From Flavivirga algicola (lineage in GTDB: Bacteria; Bacteroidota; Bacteroidia; Flavobacteriales; Flavobacteriaceae), in contig NZ_JABBHF010000005.1 of the NCBI RefSeq assembly GCF_012910715.1, positions 186,001 to 250,000 on the forward strand: DNA of 64,000 bases, given 5' to 3'. Shown piece by piece: positions 8,881-17,704 of the stretch. The translations under genes were made by a program, and so were the position numbers. The notes beneath the pieces are model-generated. The model ran no database searches. It had not been told where the DNA came from and saw nothing but the letters and a program-made list of their open reading frames with translations. Each line of letters starts with the position of its first letter. The stretch's first letter is position 1.

Positions 8881-11082
8881 TTATATTTTTTTCTTGTCAG
8901 AATTCTTTTCTTCTTCGTAAGTTTTGATGTTTCTGGCAAAATCAACTTCTTTTTTAACGATTTCTAATTGTTTTTCCCAATCAAAGGTTCTTAAGCGCGC
9001 AAAGTTTTGACGTTCATATCTGGGAACATTAATATTTGTATATTTTTCCCAGCTTGCTGCGGCATTTTTAAGATGCTCAATAGCTTTTTCTTTATAGGAA
9101 GCCTCACCATTGTTTTTATAAAACTCTAATGCTACAGCGCCATTGATTTTATGGGCATAATATGCACCTAAAAAACTCATGGATTTAATGTCTAACAATG
9201 TTTGTTTTAATTCTTCGGAAGTTTTCCCAGCTAACAATGTATCAGCATTTTTAATGGCGTTGCTGGAATAGGTTGTTAAGTTGCTTACCACATCAAGAGG
9301 CGTTATTGATTTGATGTCTTTATTGTTTAAAACAGCTTTGACATAGTCTGAAACATTTAAAATGCCACTGCCCTCCATAGTAGGATTGGTTCTGAATTTA
9401 TCAACCGATTTTAAATCATTCCAAATCTCCATACAAGCCTCTGGTTGCCAGTGGAAGTCCCAATCTCCCCAAGCAAATCGTGTTACTTGCGGTATTATTT
9501 TTGAAGCTTCGGCCCAAGTATTCATTAATAATTCTGCATCGGTTTCCGGGTATTTGAACGCTAATATTTGTTGGAATCTATTTTTTGGAATATCGGGGTT
9601 ATATCCTAATCTTCCCCAAAGCATAAAATTATACCAGTGCTTATCGATCTCTAATTGTCTAGGAGTTGCAGGTTGTTTACTAATAAATTCCCTGCCCCAA
9701 ACATAACCGTCCGATCCCATATGATAACCTGCTGTTTGATCAAAGGGTAAGTGCTTAATAAAATCGCTGGCAAATTGTGGGTCTCCCCAACGGTGTATAA
9801 AAATATCATCATTTCTAAGGTTCCACCATGACTTTAAATTTTCTGTTTTCATCCATTCTGCAAATGGTTTGTAAAAAGGTGGATTGACGGCAGAATACAT
9901 ATGGGCTTTAGCGTATTTAAAACTCATCTCAAAAGGATCAGGATAATGGTCCCAATACTTGTTTACTATTTTCATATCTGTCCACCAAAAACGATGAATA
10001 AAATTTACGGTTCTGTCTGTTTGTGTTTTTTTAGCATCTAAAATACCTAAACCATACGTTTCCCAGAGCCATTTTTCCTTATCATCATCGTTCATGGGAG
10101 TCCGCATGTTTTCACCAGCAGTAACTCCGATACCTGTAACATCAGGATAATTTAAAAGAAACTGTTTTACAGATTTTCGTAAATAATCTTTACTAATCTC
10201 ATTTTTATAATCGTTAGTAATACCATATTTCCCAACTTGACCTTCATTTTCCCAGTTAGGTCCTGGAGGAGAAGCACCGTTTAAGCAAATGTTCCAGGTA
10301 ATAAAATATATATCAATACCTCTGTTTTTGGCATGTTTCATTACCTTTTGCCAAAACACAATCTTTTCGTCAATGGTCATTTTTTTGAGGACTTTCAAAT
10401 TAGCAATAATTTTACTGCTTGGCATTTCTGGAACATTCCAATAATTGCCATTTTCTTGAGGTTTAATCGTGGTTCCACAAACATCTTGTAATGCTACATC
10501 TGGATAGTCATCAAGTTTTACCATAGAAGAGAAGGGGTGAGCATTCCAGTAAGAAATGGTGTTGTAACGATGGCGCGCCATGTTGTCAAAAAATTGTTCC
10601 CAGAACTCCAGGTTCCACATATCGATAATGTTATTTTGGGCAGAATCTCCAGAGTCATCAAAACTTGAAGTTCTTACATCTAAAGGAATATTAAATTTGA
10701 TACCTCTTCTCTTTATGTAAGGCTTGTCATTAATTTTTGTAATTGAATGGATATCTTTTCCAATATTAATTAGTTCGGTAAGCTCTAAACCACCATACAT
10801 TAAACCATTTGCATCACTGGATTTTATAAGAATTTCAGAATCGGATACTTTTTCAATCTTAAAACCTTGCGAGGAGCTACTGTTTTCCTCTAGTTTGAAT
10901 TTAATTGTAAAATTACCATTGCTGGCTACTTTATAAGATTTTAGATGTAGTGCTTTCGTTAAATCTGTTACGGCAAAATCAACTTGAGGTATAGATGAAT
11001 CGTAAGCTATTTCAATTGTTTTTTCATTGGCACATGAAGTTAATGCTAGAAAACTAATAAGTAGTATTACAAAATGTTTCAT
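8881..11082 (-). CDS. Large GH67-like (alpha-glucuronidase-like) lipoprotein, family uncertain
   Basis: The 733-aa protein has a lipoprotein signal (FLALTSC, Cys17). Residues about 20-110 resemble the alpha/beta domain that precedes the barrel in GH67, GH20 and related enzymes (VKVSDSEILIKSSDANGLMYG-type pattern). A barrel-like region follows with MARHRYNTISYWNAHPF, DIYFITWNICL, GIGVTAGENM and FAWGDWDFHW. Several acidic residues lie in these strand ends but I cannot name the catalytic pair. The last 150 residues are helical. It is likely an exo-acting glycosidase for an acidic or anhydro sugar. That is inference. It is a monocistronic minus-strand gene between convergent and divergent neighbours. 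Confidence 0.6.
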   Translation of the reverse strand: MKHFVILLISFLALTSCANEKTIEIAYDSSIPQVDFAVTDLTKALHLKSYKVASNGNFTIKFKLEENSSSSQGFKIEKVSDSEILIKSSDANGLMYGGLELTELINIGKDIHSITKINDKPYIKRRGIKFNIPLDVRTSSFDDSGDSAQNNIIDMWNLEFWEQFFDNMARHRYNTISYWNAHPFSSMVKLDDYPDVALQDVCGTTIKPQENGNYWNVPEMPSSKIIANLKVLKKMTIDEKIVFWQKVMKHAKNRGIDIYFITWNICLNGASPPGPNWENEGQVGKYGITNDYKNEISKDYLRKSVKQFLLNYPDVTGIGVTAGENMRTPMNDDDKEKWLWETYGLGILDAKKTQTDRTVNFIHRFWWTDMKIVNKYWDHYPDPFEMSFKYAKAHMYSAVNPPFYKPFAEWMKTENLKSWWNLRNDDIFIHRWGDPQFASDFIKHLPFDQTAGYHMGSDGYVWGREFISKQPATPRQLEIDKHWYNFMLWGRLGYNPDIPKNRFQQILAFKYPETDAELLMNTWAEASKIIPQVTRFAWGDWDFHWQPEACMEIWNDLKSVDKFRTNPTMEGSGILNVSDYVKAVLNNKDIKSITPLDVVSNLTTYSSNAIKNADTLLAGKTSEELKQTLLDIKSMSFLGAYYAHKINGAVALEFYKNNGEASYKEKAIEHLKNAAASWEKYTNINVPRYERQNFARLRTFDWEKQLEIVKKEVDFARNIKTYEEEKNSDKKKI

Positions 11083-11403
11083 TTTAGGAACTAAAGATTG
11101 ATTACTGGCATAAATTTAGGTAATTAGAAGATATAATTTAGGCCAAGCCCTAGTTATAAGCCATTTGTTATAGAGAATAAAACACCTATTATTTATTTTA
11201 ACAAAGGTATTAAGGGTAATTCACTATTATTACTTGGATAAAAAATAACATTTAATTAGTTGTTAACATTTTTCTTTCTCCTTATTTTATTAGTGTTTTA
11301 CAATTTCTTTTTTGAGCCAATTTACTTTAAGGCAAAATGATGCAACGCATTGATTTTTTAAATGTCTATAGTAGGAAAAGTCATTAATTAAAAAATCAAG
11401 ATT
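11083..11403. other. Divergent intergenic region with possible promoters
   Basis: About 320 bp between the start of the GH67-like gene and the S41 peptidase gene. On the minus strand a TACCTTTG box (complement of CAAAGGTA at 11202-11209) fits the Bacteroidetes -7 consensus TAnnTTTG, about 120 bp from the GH67-like start. I see no matching -33 element and no other structure. Confidence 0.35.
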
Positions 11404-12804
11404 ATGAAACGACCTATTTTAAAGAAAGAAAAATTCGTAAAAACACTGAACAGATTATTTCTGTGCCTTTTATTTTTTTGCTGTTTTGCCTGTAAATCAG
11501 ATGATCATATACCTCCTCCTATCAATTCAACACACGGCTTTTGGTCGATAGCAGACAAAGGGTATATTTTAGAGATTGCAGATGATAAAAATATACTATA
11601 CAATACATCTTCTGCAGGGTGTTCAATTCTGGATAATGATTTTAGTATAGAAAAATCGAGCTTTGATTTAGAGGTGGTTGGTCCTGATGAACTTGCTGGA
11701 ATCTCAAAGATATCGCTTTCTAAACTAAAGCTAACCCGTTTAACCGATCTGGATAGTAGTTGCCTTCCAGATCAGATTTCTAATACTGAAGACGTAAAAG
11801 TTAATTTTGATCATTTTTGGTCTTTTTTTAACGACTATTATGCCTTTTTTGAATTAAGAGGTGTAAACTGGGCCAATTATAAAAATTATGGTAGTCAAGT
11901 TACAGAAGATAATTTTTACGATATTCTAGAAGAATTAATACTTTTATTTGAAGATGGGCATGTGAGTATTGATGATGATGAAAATGATATTTATGTAGAA
12001 TCTGGGATTCCAAGCTTAATTGAGAGATTGAATACAAATTTGCATGGAGATTTTGTTATAGAAGATGAAGACGATTTGGATGAAATTTTAGAACAAAAAG
12101 CAAAAGTTATTATCGAAAAGTACCTAGATGGAACCTTTGAACAAGATAGAGAAGAAAATATGTTATGGGGTTTTATAAATGATGATATAGCATACTTGAA
12201 TATTTTAGGAATGGGAGGATTTGGTACTGATTTAAACGATGAATTGGCTTCATTAAATTCTGTATTGGACGAAATTATGGAGGATATTAAAAATTCTGCT
12301 GTTTCTAAACTGATAATTGATATTCGTTTTAATGGAGGAGGCTTTGATAAAGTTTCATCAGAGATTGCATCACGTTTTACAAACCAAGATCGTGTGGTTT
12401 TTTCAAAAAAGGCGCGATTAGGGAATGGCTTTACGGAAGATCAAGTCATAACATTAGGTCCAAAAGGCGATTTCCAGTTTGATAAAGATATTGTTTTGTT
12501 AACGGGACCTTTAACTGCAAGTGCGGCTGAAATCTTCACTTTATATTTAAAAGATTTACCGTATGTCACTATTGTAGGCGAAAATACCAATGGTGTTTTT
12601 TCAGATATACTAACGCATGCATTACCAAATGGTGCATTAATAGGTTTGTCAAACGAAGTATATAGCGATACTAAAGGCATTATATATGAAGCCGTAGGTG
12701 TTGGGCCAGTTGAAGAAAATAAAGTGCCTTTTTTGTCTAATAATGATTTAACCAATAATACAGATGGAGGGATTGAAAAGGCCATTGAAGTGCTTAATAA
12801 TTAG
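11404..12804 (+). CDS. S41-family (C-terminal processing) peptidase, lipoprotein
   Basis: The 466-aa protein begins with a signal peptide ending near FCCFACKSD. The N-terminal half holds a domain of the type found in tricorn/CtpA-like secreted peptidases (FWSFFNDYYAFFELRGVNW, FYDILEELILLFEDGHVSI). The C-terminal half is the S41 catalytic core, with IDIRFNGGGFD and the serine-containing GPLTASAAEIF. No clear PDZ domain is visible. The family cleaves peptides at C-termini. Why it sits between glycan genes is unclear. It may process exported proteins or be unrelated. It is alone on the plus strand and followed by a terminator-like hairpin. Confidence 0.88.
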   Translation: MKRPILKKEKFVKTLNRLFLCLLFFCCFACKSDDHIPPPINSTHGFWSIADKGYILEIADDKNILYNTSSAGCSILDNDFSIEKSSFDLEVVGPDELAGISKISLSKLKLTRLTDLDSSCLPDQISNTEDVKVNFDHFWSFFNDYYAFFELRGVNWANYKNYGSQVTEDNFYDILEELILLFEDGHVSIDDDENDIYVESGIPSLIERLNTNLHGDFVIEDEDDLDEILEQKAKVIIEKYLDGTFEQDREENMLWGFINDDIAYLNILGMGGFGTDLNDELASLNSVLDEIMEDIKNSAVSKLIIDIRFNGGGFDKVSSEIASRFTNQDRVVFSKKARLGNGFTEDQVITLGPKGDFQFDKDIVLLTGPLTASAAEIFTLYLKDLPYVTIVGENTNGVFSDILTHALPNGALIGLSNEVYSDTKGIIYEAVGVGPVEENKVPFLSNNDLTNNTDGGIEKAIEVLNN

Positions 12805-12827
12805 GCTAGGTTAATTGAGAAATAATA

Positions 12828-12864
12828 AGACAGGAATCCATCCTGTTAAGGCTGATTCTTGTCT
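12828..12864. terminator. Probable terminator between convergent genes
   Basis: An 11-bp stem with one G-U pair (AGACAGGAATC / GATTCTTGTCT) and a 15-nt loop sits between the end of the S41 peptidase gene (12804) and the end of the DUF6786-like gene (12895). No long T tract follows, hence the modest confidence. Confidence 0.45.
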
Positions 12865-12894
12865 GTAAATAAGTATCTTACTAATCGAATAAAA

Positions 12895-14100
12895 CTATTT
12901 TATTTCATTGAGGTTAAAATTTAAAAGCTTTTCCGAAATATGGTTTAACTCATTAAAACTTCCAGAGAAATGATAGACTCTGTGAAAATGTGTTATAGTT
13001 TCATTGGGATGTAATACTTTCATGGCAGAGGTAGATTCTAATTCAAAAAAACTAATGTCATCCGTGGCAGAATAATCCATAGTACCATGATTGTAAATAG
13101 GAATAACTTCTCCTTGGTATGGATTTTTTTGAACAAAAACATTCGAATTAAAATAAAGGCTGTCGTTTGTTTTTCGGTATTGAATAATGGTTAGCCGCTG
13201 CTGGTCTTTAGAGTAGCAGCCATAAATTTCTGGAGCAAATTTGTGAGGAACTCCAATCTTACTTCTATACTTACCATCGGCTCTATAAAGCAATGTTTTG
13301 TTTTTGATATATAATCTTTTAGTATTTAAAGGTCCCATGTATTTGAACACATTGGATATAGAACCGTTGTTTTTTAAAGGAATAATAACCGTAGTACTAT
13401 CTCTACCCTTAAACATGCCAGCACTCCATATAGAAGCTAAGCCTGTTTCTTTTTTCCAACTAACAGAATCTATGTTTTTAAGGGTGTGAGAGCTATTGTA
13501 AGCAACAAAGTCAACGGTAGGGTTTAATTTAAACTTTAGGTTTTCTTCAATATTGCTTTTGTTTAAAATAGAGATATTGCGTTTTATGTTTAAGTTAAAA
13601 GTAGTGCCTTTAAAGTTGGTTAACTGTACGTTGCCCTCTAATAGTACCTGTGTACTTGTTTTAGACAATTCATTAAAGGTCATGTCCTCTAAAGTACTAG
13701 GTACTTGCCAATTTTTTTCATCTAATGGTTTGATTTGCTGGTAATAAAAGGAAAACTGTCCGCCTAATGGGCCAATCCAGATTCTGTCTTCGCCACCAAC
13801 TCCCTTTCCAGTTGGATTTTGCTTGTTTATAGCATTTCTGTTAAGCCATCCGTTGCTTTTTCCAGCCATACCATGGTAGGTACTTGTTATAATTTTTCCC
13901 TGATATTTTGGGCAAATTATAAGTCGGGATTTGCCTTCATTTGAGGTAAGCTCAACAAAATTGGTGTGTTCTTTTATGAGTTTTAGGTCATCTTCATAGC
14001 TACTTATATTGGTTTTATTATTGCAGCTAGCAACGATGCATATAATTATGAACAACTTTAACACTCTAAAACACGAAGTAAACAAAGACTCTAGCATCAA
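12895..14100 (-). CDS. DUF6786-like beta-sandwich lipoprotein
   Basis: This is 401 aa with a lipoprotein signal (IICIVASC). The motif VGGEDRIWIGPLGGQFSFYY and the aldose-epimerase-like beta content match the uncharacterised family I know as DUF6786 (from memory, not searched). It is the last gene of the minus-strand operon GH29 - GH16 - this gene, with only 5 bp after the GH16 stop codon. Its constant company with a galactanase suggests a role in binding or epimerising agar/porphyran oligosaccharides, such as a mutarotase. No catalytic residues can be assigned with confidence. Confidence 0.72.
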   Translation of the reverse strand: MMLESLFTSCFRVLKLFIIICIVASCNNKTNISSYEDDLKLIKEHTNFVELTSNEGKSRLIICPKYQGKIITSTYHGMAGKSNGWLNRNAINKQNPTGKGVGGEDRIWIGPLGGQFSFYYQQIKPLDEKNWQVPSTLEDMTFNELSKTSTQVLLEGNVQLTNFKGTTFNLNIKRNISILNKSNIEENLKFKLNPTVDFVAYNSSHTLKNIDSVSWKKETGLASIWSAGMFKGRDSTTVIIPLKNNGSISNVFKYMGPLNTKRLYIKNKTLLYRADGKYRSKIGVPHKFAPEIYGCYSKDQQRLTIIQYRKTNDSLYFNSNVFVQKNPYQGEVIPIYNHGTMDYSATDDISFFELESTSAMKVLHPNETITHFHRVYHFSGSFNELNHISEKLLNFNLNEIK

Positions 14101-14105
14101 ACTTA

Positions 14106-14984
14106 TTATTTTCGTTTCCAGGCCCTAAAATATTTAACATGGTATTCGCCATTTAAACGATTATCGTCTGGAAGTGCTCCAAACCATTTATTAGATTCAC
14201 AATTAAAATTCACTTCTAAAGGTTGATGCCAATGTGTGTTTTTAGCTTCTCTAAACAAGATGCCATCAATATAAAAACGAATAAACTCTGGTGTCCATTC
14301 TAAGCCCCAAACATGATAATCTGCTTGTAATTCTTCAGGGAAATAGTATTTTTTTGTTCTCGAAAAATGTTTTTTAATATTTCCTTTGTTTTTCGGGGTT
14401 CTAAAAACATGAATATTAGAATTTAGATCATGTCTGTTATAGTGTAGTCCTGGTGCATTTTCACAAATATCAATTTCTGTCCACCAATCTTTGCTAACAT
14501 TGGTCATCCAAAAACCAGAAACCCATGGTGCATCCATGAGTTTTGCTTCAGCTTCAAAATATCCATATAAAAATTGTTGTTTACTCTTAATAAATCCAGT
14601 GGTATGTGTGAAATTAGCAGGTAATTTTTCATTACCATGTTTATTGACTCTAATAACCAATTCGCCATTTTCTAAGCTCACATTAGATCCGTGAAAATAA
14701 GTGGGAGGTCTCCCTTTCCATTTAGGGTTGTTGGGATACCATCTTTTCTCATTCACTTTTTCTTCATTAAATTCATCGGAGTACTTTTTTAATAATACCC
14801 ACTGTTTAGAGTTGCTTTGATCTGATAAAGGGAACGTATTGTTACTTCTAATAATGGCGTTTTCTATATTGACAGAATCGACATAATTTTTTGGAGGGAT
14901 CGTCAAGTCCTGGCCTAGGATATCAACTATCGAACTAAGGCTTACTAAACACGCTAATAGAAGTTTTTTGTTATTATTGATCAT
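14106..14984 (-). CDS. GH16 endo-beta-galactanase (agarase/porphyranase type), secreted
   Basis: The 292-aa protein has a signal peptide (LLLACLVSLSSIVDILGQ) and one catalytic domain with no appended binding module. The GH16 signature is E170-I-D172-I-C-E175 in WWTEIDICENAPG, with E170 as nucleophile and E175 as acid/base. Substrate-cleft aromatics lie around GYFEAEAKLMDAPWVSGFW and VWGLEWTPEFIRFYIDG. GH16 enzymes of this size cleave beta-1,4 links in agar, porphyran or carrageenan. The neighbouring GH29, P450 and sulfatases favour porphyran, by inference. The gene is second in the operon, about 60 bp after the GH29 gene and 5 bp before the DUF6786-like gene. Confidence 0.92.
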   Translation of the reverse strand: MINNNKKLLLACLVSLSSIVDILGQDLTIPPKNYVDSVNIENAIIRSNNTFPLSDQSNSKQWVLLKKYSDEFNEEKVNEKRWYPNNPKWKGRPPTYFHGSNVSLENGELVIRVNKHGNEKLPANFTHTTGFIKSKQQFLYGYFEAEAKLMDAPWVSGFWMTNVSKDWWTEIDICENAPGLHYNRHDLNSNIHVFRTPKNKGNIKKHFSRTKKYYFPEELQADYHVWGLEWTPEFIRFYIDGILFREAKNTHWHQPLEVNFNCESNKWFGALPDDNRLNGEYHVKYFRAWKRK

Positions 14985-15046
14985 AAATTTATTGTTTTAT
15001 AGAAATTAAACCTAATCTATATCGGTCAGGTTTGATGTTATTACTT

Positions 15047-16570
15047 TTATATATCAAGGTCTATTTTATATACTAAAGCGGTGCCCGCTTTTAATGGCTT
15101 CTTTTTTGGTTGTTGTACTGATAGTCCATCTTTTGTTTTTTTCCAACGAATTGTTTCACCGCTACCTAAAACTGTAACCGATTTTATTTTTAGACTTTTA
15201 GCTTTGTTTGCAAATGTTTTGAAGGTTCTTTCGTTTTCTTTTTCATTCCAACCTAACTGAATAGCATAAACCGTTTTTCCGTTTTGTGTAAAACGAACGT
15301 CCTGTGCATTTAAGTTCTCCAAACCTTTCTTTATGGCTCCATATGCATTCCATGCATCTTGAGGATCCTTTTTTAAGATCGTTGTTCCTTCTCCATAAGC
15401 AACAAAAGGTCGTGTATTGTATATGGCCTCACCATATAGTTTAAGCCAGCCTCCAATATCATTTAATGCATCAACTTGTTCTTGTGGAATGGTTCCATCT
15501 GCCATTGGACCAGCAGAGAGAATCATAAAGCCATTTTTGCTCACGATGTCTGCCATCATACGAATGGCTTTTTTAGGGTTGATGGCCGTTCTCTTTTCCT
15601 TATTAAAGCACCACGAGCTTCCTAAAATAAAATCGGTTACCCAAATCTCTGGTGTAATGTCTTCCATAGTCGCTCTTTCTACATTCACTATAGCTAGGTC
15701 TGTAGGGAAAAAGGAACCTTTGGTATTAACAACAACACTCTTATTGAGTTCTTTGGCTTTATTAAAGTAATTAGCCAAAAATTGTTTCCTGTGGGATTCT
15801 TTGATATAACGCTGTCCAAAATCCATCCAGATATAATCTGGACAAAAATTGTCGATAACTTCATTAAGTTTGGTTAACCACCTGTTATTAAAATCATCAT
15901 ACGTTAAATTGTTGTATAGCGTTTTGTATTTTTCCTCTTTGGGGACTATACAAGAATCCTGAATAATGATATGTCTGGTTACAGGTAAAATCCATTTATT
16001 CTCTTCTTTAGGATAAAACACCAATCCAAAGCCATGATGAAAAGTGGCCATGAACTTTAAGTTACGTTTTTTTGTTTCCTGATATATTTCTTTTATGACA
16101 TCTATTTTTGGCCCCATTTTAGCAGAATTCCATTTGTTTACCTTACTATCCCATAAAGAAAAACCATCATGGTGTTCTGCAATAGAACCAACGACTTTAG
16201 CCCCAGCATTTTCAAATAGATCGACCCATTCTCTAGCGTTAAATTTTGGTGCTTTCCACATGGGAATAAAATCATGGTAATCAAACCCTTTTCCATAAGT
16301 TTTTTGATGATAATCATAAATTTTTTCTCCCCAACCAACCCGATTAGGGTCGTACATGAACCTAGGATACCATTCACTACCCCAGGCAGGAACAGAATAT
16401 ATGCCCCAATGAAAGTAGATTCCGAATTTGGCATCAGCAAACCATTCTGGAGAGGCTTTATGTACTTTCAAATCTTCCCATTCGGGTTTAAATGATTGTG
16501 CGTTCACAGCTTGAAAACTTGTTATTAATAACAAAAAAAGGAAGAAAGAAAGCATAAAGTTTTTGGCCAT
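15047..16570 (-). CDS. GH29 alpha-L-fucosidase-like enzyme, secreted
   Basis: I use ATG 16570, which gives 507 aa and an immediate signal peptide (LLLITSFQAVNAQ). An in-frame upstream start at 16648 would add 26 residues before it. GH29 motifs are clear: KFGIYFHWGIYSVPAWGSEW, EHHDGFSLW (H133, H134) and the nucleophile motif YIWMDFG (D250). Unlike the GH29 gene at 1956 it has a normal signal peptide and no lipobox, so the two paralogues probably act in different places or on different linkages. It heads the operon with GH16 and the DUF6786-like gene, so the likely substrate is an alpha-L-linked sugar (fucose or L-galactose type) at the end of galactan oligomers. That is inference. Confidence 0.92.
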   Translation of the reverse strand: MAKNFMLSFFLFLLLITSFQAVNAQSFKPEWEDLKVHKASPEWFADAKFGIYFHWGIYSVPAWGSEWYPRFMYDPNRVGWGEKIYDYHQKTYGKGFDYHDFIPMWKAPKFNAREWVDLFENAGAKVVGSIAEHHDGFSLWDSKVNKWNSAKMGPKIDVIKEIYQETKKRNLKFMATFHHGFGLVFYPKEENKWILPVTRHIIIQDSCIVPKEEKYKTLYNNLTYDDFNNRWLTKLNEVIDNFCPDYIWMDFGQRYIKESHRKQFLANYFNKAKELNKSVVVNTKGSFFPTDLAIVNVERATMEDITPEIWVTDFILGSSWCFNKEKRTAINPKKAIRMMADIVSKNGFMILSAGPMADGTIPQEQVDALNDIGGWLKLYGEAIYNTRPFVAYGEGTTILKKDPQDAWNAYGAIKKGLENLNAQDVRFTQNGKTVYAIQLGWNEKENERTFKTFANKAKSLKIKSVTVLGSGETIRWKKTKDGLSVQQPKKKPLKAGTALVYKIDLDI

Positions 16571-16692
16571 AACAGTAGCTTGTTTGAAGTTATAAAAGTA
16601 TATCCTTTTTGCATGATTGAAGAAAACAAATGTGCAAATAGATACCACATATTACATGTCAATACCAAATTGTAAAGTCCTTACAAAATGTT

Positions 16693-17553
16693 TTATTGAT
16701 ATTGCTTTTCTAATGCCTTTTTAAAATGTAGGGGCGAACAGTTCATGAATTTTTGAAATTGCTTGTAAAAGAAAGGTAGGCTTTCATAACCACATTCGTA
16801 CGCAATTTGCCTTACTTGCTTATTCGTTTCAGAAAGTAATTTGCAGGCTAAATTTATTCGATACTCATTTATAAAGGTAAAAAACGATTTGTTGAATGAC
16901 TTTTTAAAGAAACGACAAAAAGCCTCATCGCTCATAGAAACCAGGTTTGATACATCATTCAATTTTATTTTCTTATCATAATTATGTCTTACAAAATGAT
17001 AAACAGTTTCAATTCTATTGGTTGCTTTTCTGTTTAATATAGGCGTGAAGTTTGGAGAACATAGAATTTCGTATTCTTTAACATGGCTTAGTTCCTCTAG
17101 AAACTCTAAAAAACCAATCATTTTTTTAAATGGCGTCTGTTCTAATATGTTTTTTAGCCTTTCTAAATGTTTTTCAGCAGTTTTTTTATGAAATTTTATA
17201 CCTTTTGAAGCTCTATGCAGGAGTTTTTTAATTTCGGAAAATTCACGTTTTAAAATCCAATCGTTGCCTAAAAGATTTTCATCCCATTGAAAAATAATAG
17301 ATTCTACAAACCCTTCATTCGTTTCTGTATTTTTCCAGCAGTGAGGTAGGTTAGATCCGATTAAAACAAAATCACCTTCTTCAAATTTCTGAATATTATT
17401 ACCAACATAACGTATGCCTTTTCCTTTTACAATATAAGTGAGTTCAAATTCGGGATGAAAATGCCAGGGCGCATCAAATCTTTTATCTTCATAAATAAAT
17501 GATTTAAAGGAATTCTCTAAAGGAGCTGCTATTTTTTCAAACTGCGCTTTCAT
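16693..17553 (-). CDS. AraC-family transcriptional regulator (cupin + HTH)
   Basis: The 286-aa protein is a clear paralogue of the regulator at 987. It has an N-terminal cupin with WHFHPEFELTYI and FEEGDFVLIGSNLPHCW, and a C-terminal AraC HTH with KIKLNDVSNLVSMSDEAFCRFF and RQIAYECGYESLPFFYKQF. It is divergent from the demethylase operon at 17705, with a 150-bp shared promoter region, and lies just upstream of the GH29 - GH16 operon. It is therefore a good candidate activator of both, probably sensing a galactan sugar. Confidence 0.94.
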   Translation of the reverse strand: MKAQFEKIAAPLENSFKSFIYEDKRFDAPWHFHPEFELTYIVKGKGIRYVGNNIQKFEEGDFVLIGSNLPHCWKNTETNEGFVESIIFQWDENLLGNDWILKREFSEIKKLLHRASKGIKFHKKTAEKHLERLKNILEQTPFKKMIGFLEFLEELSHVKEYEILCSPNFTPILNRKATNRIETVYHFVRHNYDKKIKLNDVSNLVSMSDEAFCRFFKKSFNKSFFTFINEYRINLACKLLSETNKQVRQIAYECGYESLPFFYKQFQKFMNCSPLHFKKALEKQYQ

Positions 17554-17670
17554 TGCTTTTTGTAAATATGATGTTCAATTCTGACTTAAAATTTGAAATG
17601 AAAGATAAAAATAGTCAAAATACATTACTATTTGGTTAGGATACGTACTTTTTTAAAAACAGGGAATCTC

Positions 17671-17678
17671 TAATTTTG
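17671..17678 (+). promoter_or_regulatory. Bacteroidetes -7 promoter element for the demethylase operon
   Basis: TAATTTTG matches the consensus TAnnTTTG and lies 27 bp before the ADH start codon. That spacing leaves a short leader. No clear -33 TTTG is seen at the right distance, which would fit dependence on the divergent AraC activator. Confidence 0.5.
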
Positions 17679-17704
17679 TAAATTATTAGTAAAAAGACAA
17701 AGGT

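Noticed and set aside
9362-9706. Plus-strand frame of 114 codons
   Set aside because: It is antisense to the 733-aa lipoprotein gene and has no recognisable product.
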